A stretch of DNA of 64,000 nucleotides from Sediminibacillus albus (lineage in GTDB: Bacteria; Bacillota; Bacilli; Bacillales; Amphibacillaceae), in the NCBI RefSeq assembly GCF_900101125.1, contig NZ_FNFL01000006.1, positions 124,001-188,000 on the forward strand, given 5' to 3'. The position numbers were made by a program, and so were the translations under genes. The notes beneath the pieces were generated by a model. The model was not told where the DNA came from. It worked only from the letters and a program-made list of their open reading frames with translations, and did not search any database. Each line of letters starts with the position of its first letter. Position 1 is the first letter of the stretch. Below are positions 18,483 to 27,275 of this stretch, one piece after another.

Positions 18483-18507
18483 AAACCAGGCTGTATTAGC
18501 CTGGTTT
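18483..18507 (-). terminator. terminator of ackA
   Basis: AAACCAGGCT and AGCCTGGTTT form a perfect stem followed by TTTTTT on the minus strand, 21 bp after the ackA stop codon. Confidence 0.9.
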
Positions 18508-18527
18508 GCGTTTCTTGTATTAACATA

Positions 18528-19715
18528 CTATTGAGTAAGCCTGATGGTATCTCTTGCAATCATAACTTCCTCATTCGTCGGTATAACAATTACTTTTACG
18601 GGAGAGTGCGGATAGTTTATGAAAGCTTCTTTGCCGCGAATATTATTCAATGACTGGTCCCAATAAACACCCATGAATTCCAGTCCTTTTAGAACTCTTT
18701 CACGAATTTCGGTACTGTTCTCGCCCACACCAGCAGTGAAAATAATTGCATCTACCCCATGCATCCTCGCAGCATAGGAACCAAGATATTTATGGATTCT
18801 TTCAGCAAACACCTCAAGTGCCAGCTCTGCACGCTCATCTTCATCCTTCGCTCTTTGGGTAATATCTCTTAAGTCGCTTGAGAAACCAGACAGAGCAAGC
18901 ATTCCACTTTCTTTGTTCAATACATTCATCACTTCATTGGCTGTTTTACCTGTTTTATCCATAATATATGGAATCAAAGCAGGGTCAATATTTCCAGATC
19001 TTGTCCCCATTGTCACTCCAGCTAAAGGCGTAAAGCCCATAGAGGTATCAATGGACTTTCCGTTCTCAATAGCAGCAATACTTGCACCATTTCCCAAATG
19101 ACAGGAAATCAGCCTTAATTGATCCAATGGCAAACCTAATAACTCGGAAGCCCGCTGTGAAACATATTTATGGGAAGTACCATGGAAACCATATTTTCTA
19201 ATTCCGTATTCTTTGTAATATTCATACGGAAGACTATATAAGTAAGATTGCTCTGGCATCGTTTGATGAAAAGCTGTGTCAAATACTGCAACTGATGGTA
19301 CTTCAGGCAAAATATCCCGGAAGGCACGAATCCCTGTAAGGTTGGCAGGATTGTGCAATGGTGCAAGTTCGGATACTTCTTCTATCTCATTGATTACTTC
19401 TTCTGTGATAGTTACCGAATCACTGAACCGCTCGCCGCCGTGGACGACACGATGGCCGATTCCATCAATTTCCTCCAGCGACTGGATGACGCCTGAGGAG
19501 GTCAATTTTTCCAGCAGCATTTTTACCGCTTCTTCATGATCCGGTATTTCTGTTGTTGTTTCATCCTTATTTTCACCGACTTCTATAGTAAAAACAGAGT
19601 TTTCAATTCCTATCCGTTCTACCAAGCCTTTAGCCAATACTGTTTCCGCAGGCATTTCGATCAATTGGAATTTAAGTGATGAACTTCCTGCATTTATAGC
19701 TAATATTTTGCTCAA
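18528..19715 (-). CDS. ackA: acetate kinase
   Basis: A 395-residue enzyme that makes ATP and acetate from acetyl phosphate in overflow metabolism. The N-terminal [10 protein letters not shown], the [12 protein letters not shown] loop, [11 protein letters not shown] and TRSGNIDP are all intact. The start is TTG 19715, giving [12 protein letters not shown] as in the family; AAAGGG lies upstream. A catabolite-response-like element lies about 105 bp upstream at 19820. ytxK and tpx follow further along, as in B. subtilis. Confidence 0.97.
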   Translation of the reverse strand: MSKILAINAGSSSLKFQLIEMPAETVLAKGLVERIGIENSVFTIEVGENKDETTTEIPDHEEAVKMLLEKLTSSGVIQSLEEIDGIGHRVVHGGERFSDSVTITEEVINEIEEVSELAPLHNPANLTGIRAFRDILPEVPSVAVFDTAFHQTMPEQSYLYSLPYEYYKEYGIRKYGFHGTSHKYVSQRASELLGLPLDQLRLISCHLGNGASIAAIENGKSIDTSMGFTPLAGVTMGTRSGNIDPALIPYIMDKTGKTANEVMNVLNKESGMLALSGFSSDLRDITQRAKDEDERAELALEVFAERIHKYLGSYAARMHGVDAIIFTAGVGENSTEIRERVLKGLEFMGVYWDQSLNNIRGKEAFINYPHSPVKVIVIPTNEEVMIARDTIRLTQ

Positions 19716-19819
19716 TTTGATTCAACCCTTTCGTTAATACGTCCTAACATTTCGTTCTATCATTCTTCCCTTACTCATTTAAACACCGCTTTAGAAAGTT
19801 TGCAATATCAAGGTTTTAA

Positions 19820-19833
19820 TGATAACGCTTGCC
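19820..19833 (-). promoter_or_regulatory. cre-like CcpA site upstream of ackA
   Basis: On the minus strand GGCAAGCGTTATCA matches the 14-base cre consensus at 13 positions, failing only at the first. CcpA activates ackA through an upstream cre in B. subtilis, and ccpA is present in this window. Confidence 0.6.
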
Positions 19834-19863
19834 ATTTAAAATCTTTATTTTCTAACTATTTCT

Positions 19864-20856
19864 TTATGTTTGCGATATTCCTTCCTTTTTAAACCATTGA
19901 TTGATTTTGACCAGAATATCGTTCATCGCCGATGCATTTTTGAATGATGGCAGTTTCGCCATCAGGGCTTCTTTTGGCGGCTTTGTATTTTGACCCTTTT
20001 TTTGCAGGATAAAGATGCTTTTCGCATTGTTTTCTGTTTTAAAAATGCTTGTTGGCAACTGGACTAGACCAAGTATATGAGCATTTTTTTGGATAAAGGC
20101 GTTTAACTTGGAGGCCTCGTCACTGTCAAATAGAAAGTTCGGGATAATAAACATCAAATATCCACCCGGACTGGTGTATTTCATGCTTTGCTCTATAAGA
20201 AGATGATGCGCATAGGAATGTCCTTCATCTGCCTTTAATTCATAATCATTGGCTACAATATCGTCTGGATAATAACCAACAGGCAAATCTGAAACAATCA
20301 AGTCTCCAGGTTCCATTAAAAATGGACGCAAACTATCCTGATGAAAAAGTTCCAGGTCAATTTGCTGCAAATTGGCACTCATCAATGCAATTTTTATTAG
20401 GGAAGGGTCTACTTCACTCCCAAAAGGAATAGCGTTCACCCGCAAATTATTTATTACGGCCGTCAATAAGTTACCTGTTCCACACGCAGGGTCAAATAAA
20501 CGTATTTGCTGATTCGACTGGATGAGCTTATTGGCTAAGTATCCGACAAACATTGCCACTGTGTCAGGCGTAATTAAATGTTGTTGCTGCGTGGCTCCCT
20601 TCATCCCCTTCAATGCTGCCAGCTGTATCCCTTTTCTTATCTCTTCTTTCTCAAAGTTGTCTATATCAATTTCAGTTGCTTTTTTTTGCAGTTGTTGCTT
20701 TAATAAATCAGTCATTTCTTCTGTTGCTTTCTGCGTGAATAAAAATTCCAATACTAGAGCCAGACCATCCAAATAAGTTATATTCATCTGATGCTGTGCC
20801 TGTTCAGACGCTCCATCGAGCCAATTGAAAATATGTTCAATGTTATTGTGTTCCAA
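19864..20856 (-). CDS. ytxK: YtxK, N6-adenine methyltransferase-like protein
   Basis: A 330-residue SAM-binding protein. The helical N-terminus (1-100) precedes a methyltransferase fold with FDPACGTGNLL (near 122) as motif I. The catalytic NPPY position carries SDLPVGYYPDD near 186, so the usual catalytic Asn-Pro-Pro is altered. That form also occurs in YtxK homologues as far as I recall. No restriction enzyme or specificity subunit is near. Start TTG 20856, after GGGGGAAG. Substrate is unknown. Confidence 0.85.
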   Translation of the reverse strand: MEHNNIEHIFNWLDGASEQAQHQMNITYLDGLALVLEFLFTQKATEEMTDLLKQQLQKKATEIDIDNFEKEEIRKGIQLAALKGMKGATQQQHLITPDTVAMFVGYLANKLIQSNQQIRLFDPACGTGNLLTAVINNLRVNAIPFGSEVDPSLIKIALMSANLQQIDLELFHQDSLRPFLMEPGDLIVSDLPVGYYPDDIVANDYELKADEGHSYAHHLLIEQSMKYTSPGGYLMFIIPNFLFDSDEASKLNAFIQKNAHILGLVQLPTSIFKTENNAKSIFILQKKGQNTKPPKEALMAKLPSFKNASAMNDILVKINQWFKKEGISQT

Positions 20857-20997
20857 AATACTTCCCCCATTCCATTCTGTTCATCAGCCTTTAATTTTAA
20901 CAAAACAAGCCGAGACAACGAAAAAATATGTTTACCAATTCAATATACTCGCTATGTATCTTTTACTTACTCTGTGCTCTTTCTTATTTAAAACATA

Positions 20998-21108
20998 AAA
21001 AAGCTGCCCTTCTGAAGTTCGTCTTTTTCATTAGTAACAGCAAGGAATATAAACGATGTGTCCTCGCATTAAAATGAATCAGACCCTGACAGTTGGGGCA
21101 GCCTTTTG
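20998..21108 (-). terminator. long-loop hairpin downstream of tpx
   Basis: AAAAGCTGCCC at 20999 and GGGGCAGCCTTTT at 21095 are complementary and enclose about 85 bases. The right arm starts just after the tpx stop codon on the minus strand, and T-runs follow the left arm. This is unusually long for a simple terminator. Confidence 0.55.
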
Positions 21109-21120
21109 ATCAATTACTGA

Positions 21121-21621
21121 TTAATTAGTCGTTCTGACAGCTTCCAAGGCTTTTTCATAGTTCGGATGGTTAGTTCCTTCGCTCACGTACTCTGTATAAG
21201 TTACTTTTCCTTCTGAATCAATTACAAACACGGAACGGGCCAGCAAGCGTAACTCTTGCATCAGCACCCCGTAATTTTCTGCAAAGTCGGCATCTTTATG
21301 GTCGGAAAAGATATCTATATGCTGGATATCATTAGCCGCTTTCCAACGTTTTTGAGCAAAAGGCAAGTCCATGCTAATAGTTAAAACCTTAACATTACCA
21401 AGCTTTTCAGCCTCATCATTAAACCTTTTCGTTTGCTCTGCACATACTCCTGTGTCAACGGATGGTACCACACTAATTAGTTTTACCTGGCCGCTGTAAT
21501 CAGCTAAACTAACTTCATTCAAGCTATTATCTAATACCTTGAAGTCGGGAGCCTGGTCTCCTGTCTTTACTTCTTTACCAACTAGAGTCATAGGCGTTCC
21601 TTTAAAAGTTACTTCTGCCAT
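21121..21621 (-). CDS. tpx: thiol peroxidase lacking the resolving cysteine
   Basis: A 166-residue Tpx-family peroxiredoxin that reduces alkyl hydroperoxides. The peroxidatic cysteine lies in PSVDTGVCAEQT. The resolving cysteine, normally in the FAQKRWC motif, is Lys here (RWKAAN), and no other cysteine exists in the protein. It may work as a one-cysteine enzyme resolved by bacillithiol or another thiol. The start is ATG 21621 after TGGAGG, not 21636. The terminator lies just downstream. Confidence 0.95.
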   Translation of the reverse strand: MAEVTFKGTPMTLVGKEVKTGDQAPDFKVLDNSLNEVSLADYSGQVKLISVVPSVDTGVCAEQTKRFNDEAEKLGNVKVLTISMDLPFAQKRWKAANDIQHIDIFSDHKDADFAENYGVLMQELRLLARSVFVIDSEGKVTYTEYVSEGTNHPNYEKALEAVRTTN

Positions 21622-21703
21622 TTTATCAGCCTCCAAAAATTAATTTATCTTTTATAATTATGAAGGCAATGGGTAAGATTGTCTAACATAATGAAATCGC
21701 CCT

Positions 21704-22234
21704 CTACTCTTCCTCATCCTCACTATTGTCTTTGTCTTTGCTTTTATCTTTGTCCTGCTTAGACTTGCTCTTTTCCTCTTTGGACTTTTTACTTTTATTG
21801 CTATTGCCAGTGGATTGATCAATTATTTCTTGAATCTTGTCCATAGCCTGTGGAGCAAATTCAAGCAATTTTTCGTAAAGATGTGTGTGTTGATCTAGAT
21901 GGATCATTTGCACACCTTTCTGATTGACAATAAGAAAAGCTATCGGTGTAATTGATACGCCCCCGCCGCTGCCGCCGCCAAATGGGAGACTGCTTTTGCT
22001 GCTTCCCTCAGAATCAGAGTCAGAGTCAGAATCAGAACTGGAATTGCCGCCAGATTGGCCGCCTTTAAACTCGGATCCCCCAGCTGCAAAACCGAAACCC
22101 ACTCTGGAGACAGTAATAATCATACTACCGTCTGGAGATTCTACCGGATCACCAATAATAGTATTGACATCAACCATATCTTTTAGATTTTCCATGGCTG
22201 TAGTCATTAACCCTTCAATTGGATGTTCACTCAT
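21704..22234 (-). CDS. ytfJ: sporulation protein YtfJ (GerW)
   Basis: A 176-residue GerW/YtfJ-family spore protein. The N-terminal HPIEGLMTTAMENLKDMVDV and VGFGFAAGG blocks are typical. A Ser/Asp repeat (SDSDSDSDSEGSS) at about 92-104 and a Lys/Ser/Asp-rich tail (150-176) are low-complexity additions. In B. subtilis it is needed for normal germination. ATG 22234 follows AAGGAGG. It is probably co-transcribed with ytfI, which ends 13 bp upstream. Confidence 0.9.
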   Translation of the reverse strand: MSEHPIEGLMTTAMENLKDMVDVNTIIGDPVESPDGSMIITVSRVGFGFAAGGSEFKGGQSGGNSSSDSDSDSDSEGSSKSSLPFGGGSGGGVSITPIAFLIVNQKGVQMIHLDQHTHLYEKLLEFAPQAMDKIQEIIDQSTGNSNKSKKSKEEKSKSKQDKDKSKDKDNSEDEEE

Positions 22235-22247
22235 GTGACTAGCCTCC

Positions 22248-22871
22248 TTAGGTTTTAATAGGTTCTTTGGTTGCCTGCGTATTCTGTTTAGGCAGATACT
22301 TCGCTATATGACGAAAGATGCGTATAGCTTGTCCCAATCGAATGGAAAAAATACACTCTAGTTCTGTGTGAATCCGGTCTTGCTGAAACAATGGCTGTAC
22401 ATCTACATCACAGGCAGCTAATTTATAGACATGTTCATTAATCCAGGAGAGAATAATTGCTTTTATACTCCAGCCAGCACCGGCAGCTACTCCGGTTAAA
22501 GTAGCATCGTCTAATCCGAGCTTTGAAGTCCATGTCAGTTTTTTTATGGTTATTTTAGATAAAAATTCAATAAGGTGCGGAAGTATACTTGTGATGGTCC
22601 TCCTTGTTTCACGGAACTTCTCCCATTTGCTTTTAAGATATTGGATATTTATAGAAACAGGATTCTTTTGTTTAAAAGGTGAATGGCTGTCGCCGGCGCT
22701 TAATACTTCTATTTCTTTGGTAAGTATATTGACCCCAAGCGTTTTGATTTCCAGCTTGAGATAGTCAGAGCCATCCCTGAATGTGTAATAAAAAGTTGTA
22801 TGCACACGTAAGAACAGCAGTGAAATCACTAAAAGAATAATCATTAATCCAATCAAAAATACCCACCACAT
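22248..22871 (-). CDS. ytfI: YtfI, DUF2953 membrane protein
   Basis: A 207-residue protein with an N-terminal membrane helix (about 3-24), then a DUF2953-like domain including the WTSKLGLDDATLTGVAAG segment. Homologues are sporulation genes adjacent to ytfJ. GAGGTG precedes ATG 22871. It and ytfJ form an apparent two-gene operon divergent from the NAD kinase gene. Confidence 0.85.
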   Translation of the reverse strand: MWWVFLIGLMIILLVISLLFLRVHTTFYYTFRDGSDYLKLEIKTLGVNILTKEIEVLSAGDSHSPFKQKNPVSINIQYLKSKWEKFRETRRTITSILPHLIEFLSKITIKKLTWTSKLGLDDATLTGVAAGAGWSIKAIILSWINEHVYKLAACDVDVQPLFQQDRIHTELECIFSIRLGQAIRIFRHIAKYLPKQNTQATKEPIKT

Positions 22872-23081
22872 ACAAGATCACCTCCGTCTTCACCAGTATT
22901 TTCAAAAAGACAGATGGTTAAACTAACTTTCATAGATACTTTCCTGCTGGGAATCTTAAAAAAATGATGATAACATGGGATCATACTAGTCTTTGTCCAT
23001 TAAACGACTGGCGGAACGGATTGTCAGCCTTTAAATGGACAAACTGGGATCAAGTTTCTAGTAAGACAGGAGGAAGCATTG

Positions 23082-23882
23082 ATGGATAAACGCCGCAACC
23101 TATATTTTTATTATCCAAAAGAAGATGAATTAGAAAAGAGGTTACAACCTTTATTTAATTTAGCAAAAGATAACGGATTCAATATTGTAGAAAATTCAGC
23201 CGATGCCAACATTATCATAAGTGTAGGCGGAGACGGGGCTTTTCTGCAGGCAGTAAGAAAAACCGGATTTAGGCAGGATTGTTTATACACAGGAATAGCC
23301 AAGTCGAATGAGGCAGGATTGTATTGTGATTTCAATCTTGATAACTATGACGAAATGGTCAACTCGATGTTACACGAAGAAATGGAAGTTCGCCGCTTTC
23401 CCGTCATAGATGTATTAGTCAATAACCAAGCCCACTTCCTATGCCTTAATGAAGCTAGTATTAGATCCACTTTGATAAAAACAATCGTTATGGATGTTTT
23501 TATCGATGACCAACATTTTGAAACGTTCCGCGGAGATGGCTTGATTGTCGCCACTCCAACAGGCAGTACAGGATACAATAAATCTACTCATGGTGCCGTT
23601 GTTGATCCCAAAACACCATGCTTTCAAGTAACTGAGCTGGCTTCTTTAAATAACAACAGGTATCGCACACTGGGATCTTCATTTATTCTTGATAAGACAA
23701 GGAAGTTGACTTTAAAAGTTATTCAGGATGGTAATGATTATCCAATCATCGGTTTTGACAATGAAGCATACTCTGTCCGGAACGTAAAAGACTTAACAGT
23801 TACTTTAAGCGACAAAATCGTGAAGACAGTGAAGTTGAAAAATAACTCTTATTGGGACCGAGTGAAAAGGACATTTCTCTAG
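23082..23882 (+). CDS. ppnKB: NAD kinase
   Basis: A 266-residue NAD kinase that makes NADP from NAD and ATP. SVGGDGAFLQAV (near 49) contains the GGDG motif; the NE-type segment (LNEASIRS) is near 128, and GDGLIVATPTGSTGYNKS near 153 binds nucleotide. This is the second NAD kinase type of Bacillus (ytdI, also called nadF2). The start is ATG 23082, eight bases after AGGAGG, instead of TTG 23079. Two terminator hairpins follow. Confidence 0.95.
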   Translation: MDKRRNLYFYYPKEDELEKRLQPLFNLAKDNGFNIVENSADANIIISVGGDGAFLQAVRKTGFRQDCLYTGIAKSNEAGLYCDFNLDNYDEMVNSMLHEEMEVRRFPVIDVLVNNQAHFLCLNEASIRSTLIKTIVMDVFIDDQHFETFRGDGLIVATPTGSTGYNKSTHGAVVDPKTPCFQVTELASLNNNRYRTLGSSFILDKTRKLTLKVIQDGNDYPIIGFDNEAYSVRNVKDLTVTLSDKIVKTVKLKNNSYWDRVKRTFL

Positions 23883-23905
23883 AAAATAATCCAAACATAT
23901 AAAAA

Positions 23906-23930
23906 GGAGGTTTCCTGTCCGGAAACCTCC
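23906..23930 (+). terminator. hairpin after NAD kinase gene
   Basis: Perfect arms GGAGGTTTCC and GGAAACCTCC with a five-base loop, 24 bp after the stop codon. Confidence 0.7.
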
Positions 23931-23934
23931 CTAA

Positions 23935-23963
23935 GCTGTCGAGGGACTCCCGACAGCCCTTTT
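23935..23963 (+). terminator. second hairpin with T-run
   Basis: GCTGTCG and CGACAGC arms followed by CCTTTTT. It terminates the NAD kinase transcript; ytcJ ends a few bases further on the opposite strand. Confidence 0.8.
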
Positions 23964-23966
23964 TAA

Positions 23967-25562
23967 TTACTGGATTCTTTGATATACAACTTCTTCGTCC
24001 ACTACTGTCTGCTCTACTTTTAAAGTATGTATTTGCTCTGGGTCAATGGTAAAAGGATCCTTGTCAAGTATGGTGAAATCTGCAGTATAACCTCTTTCAA
24101 TTTTGCCTTGATCATGTTCATGGCATGATGCATAGGCACTTCCCTTCGTATATAGTGAGATTGCTTCATACATAGACAATCTTTCATGATCCTGGTAAGT
24201 TTCTCCATTTGCGGTTGATTTTCTTGAGATTGCAGCTTCAATGCCGAGTAACGGGTCTACACTTTCAATTGGTGCATCCGACCCGGCTGCACACGGAATC
24301 TGTCTATTCAAAAAGGATTTCCAAGCATAAGCATATTTTAACCGTTTCTCTCCAATCCTGTCGATTATCCAAGGAAAATCGGAGGCAACGAAAGTCGGTT
24401 GGATATCTAATACGACGTCCAATTGTTCTAATAGCCCTAACAGCTCCTCGTTTACGATCTGTGCATGAATGATCCGATCCCGCCTGCCATTATCCAGAGG
24501 GAACTTCTGTAATGTTTTTGCTACTGCCTCAACCGCCTTATCGCCAATAGCATGCACAGCGACAGGCATGCCATATTTCCGAGCCATCTGAACAAGTGAT
24601 TCCAATCTTTGCTGGCTATGAATGTTGATACCCGAGTTTTCAGGCTCATCCTGATATGGCTCTGACAACCAAGCTGTTCGTCCGCCCAGCGCACCGTCAG
24701 AAAAGATTTTCATTGCCCCCATTTCAATGTAAGGTGTTCCCTGGTGATAATCCAATCCAGCAGCTGCCATGTCCTCGATTACTTCATGATGCACGAGTAA
24801 ATGCGCGCGGAATTTACGCTTGATTCCATCGATTCCTTTTTTAAAAGCATTATATGTTTTAGTAAAGCCTCCGTAATAGTTTAAATCTTCACTATGCCCG
24901 CCGACTAATCCATACTGATGGAGATCATCTACCGCCGTTTGTACGATAGCTGTTAAATGTTCTTCTGACATCGATGGAACCACGGCCTTAATAAACTCTT
25001 GCGCCGTATCGAGAAAGTAGCCAGTCGGTTCGCCTGTTGAATCCCTTACGACTACCCCACCCTGCGGGTCCGCTGTATCTCTATTAATACCTCCCATTTC
25101 CATTGCAGCCGTATTGGCAAGCAAAGCATGCCTGCAAATTCTGTTCAATACCATCGGATTTTCCGGACAAATAGCGTCCAGTTCATCTTTATGCAGTATT
25201 CTTGGTGTTTCCCATTGATTCTCGTTCCATCCCTCTCCGATCAGCCATTCGCCGGCTGCTAATTGGGTTGATCGGCTGCGTAGCGCCTGGAGAACTTCTT
25301 CCGGAGATTGCAGTGCAGATAAATCCAAATGGATTAACTTTTCACCGTGGCCGATGATATGTAAGTGGCTGTCAATGAAACCCGGGAACATCGTTTTCCC
25401 CTGCAGATGATGAACAGTGTCTATTTCTTCCTGATATTTAGCTCTCAATTCAGAAAGCGATCCAGTATCCTGAATCAAACCGTTTGCCGTAAAAACTGCT
25501 TCTACTTTATCCATTTCAGCTTTCATTGTATAAATATTGCCGCCTTGCCATAGTGTTCCCAT
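23967..25562 (-). CDS. YtcJ-type amidohydrolase
   Basis: A 531-residue amidohydrolase of the amidohydrolase_3 / YtcJ family. The metal-binding FIDSHLHIIGHG is near 60, the HAIGDKAVE block near 340 and the C-terminal AGSDAPIESVDP near 435. Such enzymes hydrolyse amides or formamides; the substrate is unknown. No signal peptide is seen, so it is cytoplasmic. The start is ATG 25562. It is convergent with the NAD kinase gene. Confidence 0.85.
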   Translation of the reverse strand: MGTLWQGGNIYTMKAEMDKVEAVFTANGLIQDTGSLSELRAKYQEEIDTVHHLQGKTMFPGFIDSHLHIIGHGEKLIHLDLSALQSPEEVLQALRSRSTQLAAGEWLIGEGWNENQWETPRILHKDELDAICPENPMVLNRICRHALLANTAAMEMGGINRDTADPQGGVVVRDSTGEPTGYFLDTAQEFIKAVVPSMSEEHLTAIVQTAVDDLHQYGLVGGHSEDLNYYGGFTKTYNAFKKGIDGIKRKFRAHLLVHHEVIEDMAAAGLDYHQGTPYIEMGAMKIFSDGALGGRTAWLSEPYQDEPENSGINIHSQQRLESLVQMARKYGMPVAVHAIGDKAVEAVAKTLQKFPLDNGRRDRIIHAQIVNEELLGLLEQLDVVLDIQPTFVASDFPWIIDRIGEKRLKYAYAWKSFLNRQIPCAAGSDAPIESVDPLLGIEAAISRKSTANGETYQDHERLSMYEAISLYTKGSAYASCHEHDQGKIERGYTADFTILDKDPFTIDPEQIHTLKVEQTVVDEEVVYQRIQ

Positions 25563-25725
25563 TGCCTTTTCTTCCCCTTTGCGAACCTTCTTCTTTGTTG
25601 ATTGATAATAGTTACTTCCAAGATAAACATGGCCTTGATCAAGAATTTTTGCGTTGTTCTCCTGTTACAGACCATAAGAAGGTTGTTTAATTGTTAATCA
25701 TTTTAAACTTTTCAGACATAAAAGA

Positions 25726-25750
25726 AAAGGGTAGTGCATCACTACCCTTT
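25726..25750 (-). terminator. terminator of ssp gene
   Basis: AAAGGGTAGTG and CACTACCCTTT with a three-base loop; TTTTCTTTT follows on the minus strand. Confidence 0.9.
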
Positions 25751-25775
25751 GTTTATGCCAAAATATTATTTATTA

Positions 25776-25970
25776 TTATCCGCGGAACTGTTGTTGGGCA
25801 GTTGACACCAAACGTTTAGTGATTTCTCCACCTACAGAACCGTTAGCACGGGAAGTTGTATCAGCACCAAGCTGTACACCAAATTCTTGAGCGATTTCCA
25901 CTTTCATTTGGTTAAGCGCCTGCTCAACACCTGGAACTAAAAGCTGATTGCTATTGTTGTTATTTGCCAT
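25776..25970 (-). CDS. alpha/beta-type small acid-soluble spore protein
   Basis: A 64-residue SASP that coats DNA in the spore. The [20 protein letters not shown] block holds the family hallmark and the GPR protease site (residues about 26-34), and [10 protein letters not shown] follows. AAGGAGGTG precedes ATG 25970. A sigma-G-type promoter is expected upstream, where TGAATG and GATATGATA are weak matches. It lies between ytcJ and thiI, the place of sspA in B. subtilis. Confidence 0.93.
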   Translation of the reverse strand: MANNNNSNQLLVPGVEQALNQMKVEIAQEFGVQLGADTTSRANGSVGGEITKRLVSTAQQQFRG

Positions 25971-26066
25971 GATGATTCACCTCCTTATAACATTTTTATC
26001 ATATCCTCTAGGAAGTGAATCATTCAGTACGGCGAATGGTAGTTGTTGCAAATAACCCCAGTATTA

Positions 26067-27269
26067 TTACAAGAGATCGCTAAATTCCCGTTCCTCTTCA
26101 GAGGCAGGCTTAATGCTTACAATGTCTATATTAGCAAGTGTCTCATTTAATTCTTCGGTAAAGTCTGCTGATTGTTCAAACTGATTGACTTTTTCACGCC
26201 TTGGCATAGTTTTAGGTGCATTAGGCACAAATACGGTACAACAATCTTCATATGGTCGAATAGAGATATCATACGTATCAATCGATTGCGATATATCGAT
26301 AATATCCTCTTTATCCATAGCAATCAACGGGCGAAGCACGGGATAGTTAGTTACCTCATTGATGGAATGCATACTCTCCATTGTCTGGCTCGCTACCTGT
26401 CCCAAGCTTTCCCCGGTAGTTAATGAAAGAATACCTTCTCTCTCAGCAATTTTCTCACTTACTCTCATCATCATGCGCCGCATCACTGTCATCGAATAAC
26501 CGTGAGGGATGGATTGGTGTATTTTCTGCTGCAGTTTTGTGAACGGAACAACATGAATACGGATGGAATGGCCATAATCAGTTAATTTGCGCGCCAAATC
26601 AAATACTTTTTGCTTCGATCTTTCGCTAGTGAACGGCGGCGAATGAAAGTGAACGGCTTCCACCTGAACGCCCCGCTTCATTGTTAAGTAACCGGCAACA
26701 GGGCTGTCAATGCCGCCAGAAAGAAGCAAAAGCGTTTTGCCCGAAGATCCGACAGGCAGTCCTCCTGCTCCTGCAATTTTTTGAGAAGTGATATAAGTTC
26801 CATCCTGGCGTACTTCTACTCTCAATTCTATATCGGGATAATGGACATCGACCGTGTAGCCATCAGTGTTACTCAACAGATACCCTCCCAATACTTGATT
26901 CAAGTCTTGGGACTTAATCGGAAACGACTTATCCGTTCTTTTAGCAGTAATTTTAAAAGTTTCTACCCCATCTGCTTCCTCGAGAGCAAAAAGAGCAGCT
27001 TTTTTTATTTCTTCTGTATCATTTTCTACTTTAATAGCCAGGCTCAAGCTGTGAATACCGAAAATATGCCGGCATTTCTCGATGATTGGTTCAGGGTCCT
27101 GGCCATTCAGTAAGACATACATTCGGTCTCTTTGTCTTTTGATTTTTATATCTGGTACTTCTTTTAATTTATTTCGCACATTTTCTTGTAATTTAACGGT
27201 GAAATTTTTTCTGTTTTTTCCTTTTAATGCTATCTCTCCATAGCGGAGGACAATGTATTCATATTGCAT
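26067..27269 (-). CDS. thiI: tRNA 4-thiouridine synthase ThiI
   Basis: A 400-residue enzyme that adenylates and thiolates U8 of tRNA. The N-terminal ferredoxin-like and THUMP domains precede the PP-loop LLLLSGGIDSPVAGYL at about 183-198. The E. coli rhodanese domain is absent, as usual in Bacillus. It starts seven bases downstream of the cysteine desulfurase gene, and the pair should work together: the desulfurase donates sulfur. Confidence 0.96.
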   Translation of the reverse strand: MQYEYIVLRYGEIALKGKNRKNFTVKLQENVRNKLKEVPDIKIKRQRDRMYVLLNGQDPEPIIEKCRHIFGIHSLSLAIKVENDTEEIKKAALFALEEADGVETFKITAKRTDKSFPIKSQDLNQVLGGYLLSNTDGYTVDVHYPDIELRVEVRQDGTYITSQKIAGAGGLPVGSSGKTLLLLSGGIDSPVAGYLTMKRGVQVEAVHFHSPPFTSERSKQKVFDLARKLTDYGHSIRIHVVPFTKLQQKIHQSIPHGYSMTVMRRMMMRVSEKIAEREGILSLTTGESLGQVASQTMESMHSINEVTNYPVLRPLIAMDKEDIIDISQSIDTYDISIRPYEDCCTVFVPNAPKTMPRREKVNQFEQSADFTEELNETLANIDIVSIKPASEEEREFSDLL

Positions 27270-27275
27270 TTCTAT

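Noticed and set aside
21980-22035. Ser/Asp repeat DNA in ytfJ as a regulatory repeat
   Set aside because: It is an in-frame coding microsatellite (Ser-Asp repeats), with no sign of a separate function.
25971-26060. Sigma-G promoter of the ssp gene
   Set aside because: TGAATG and GATATGATA are weak and the spacing is short, so I do not list it as a feature.
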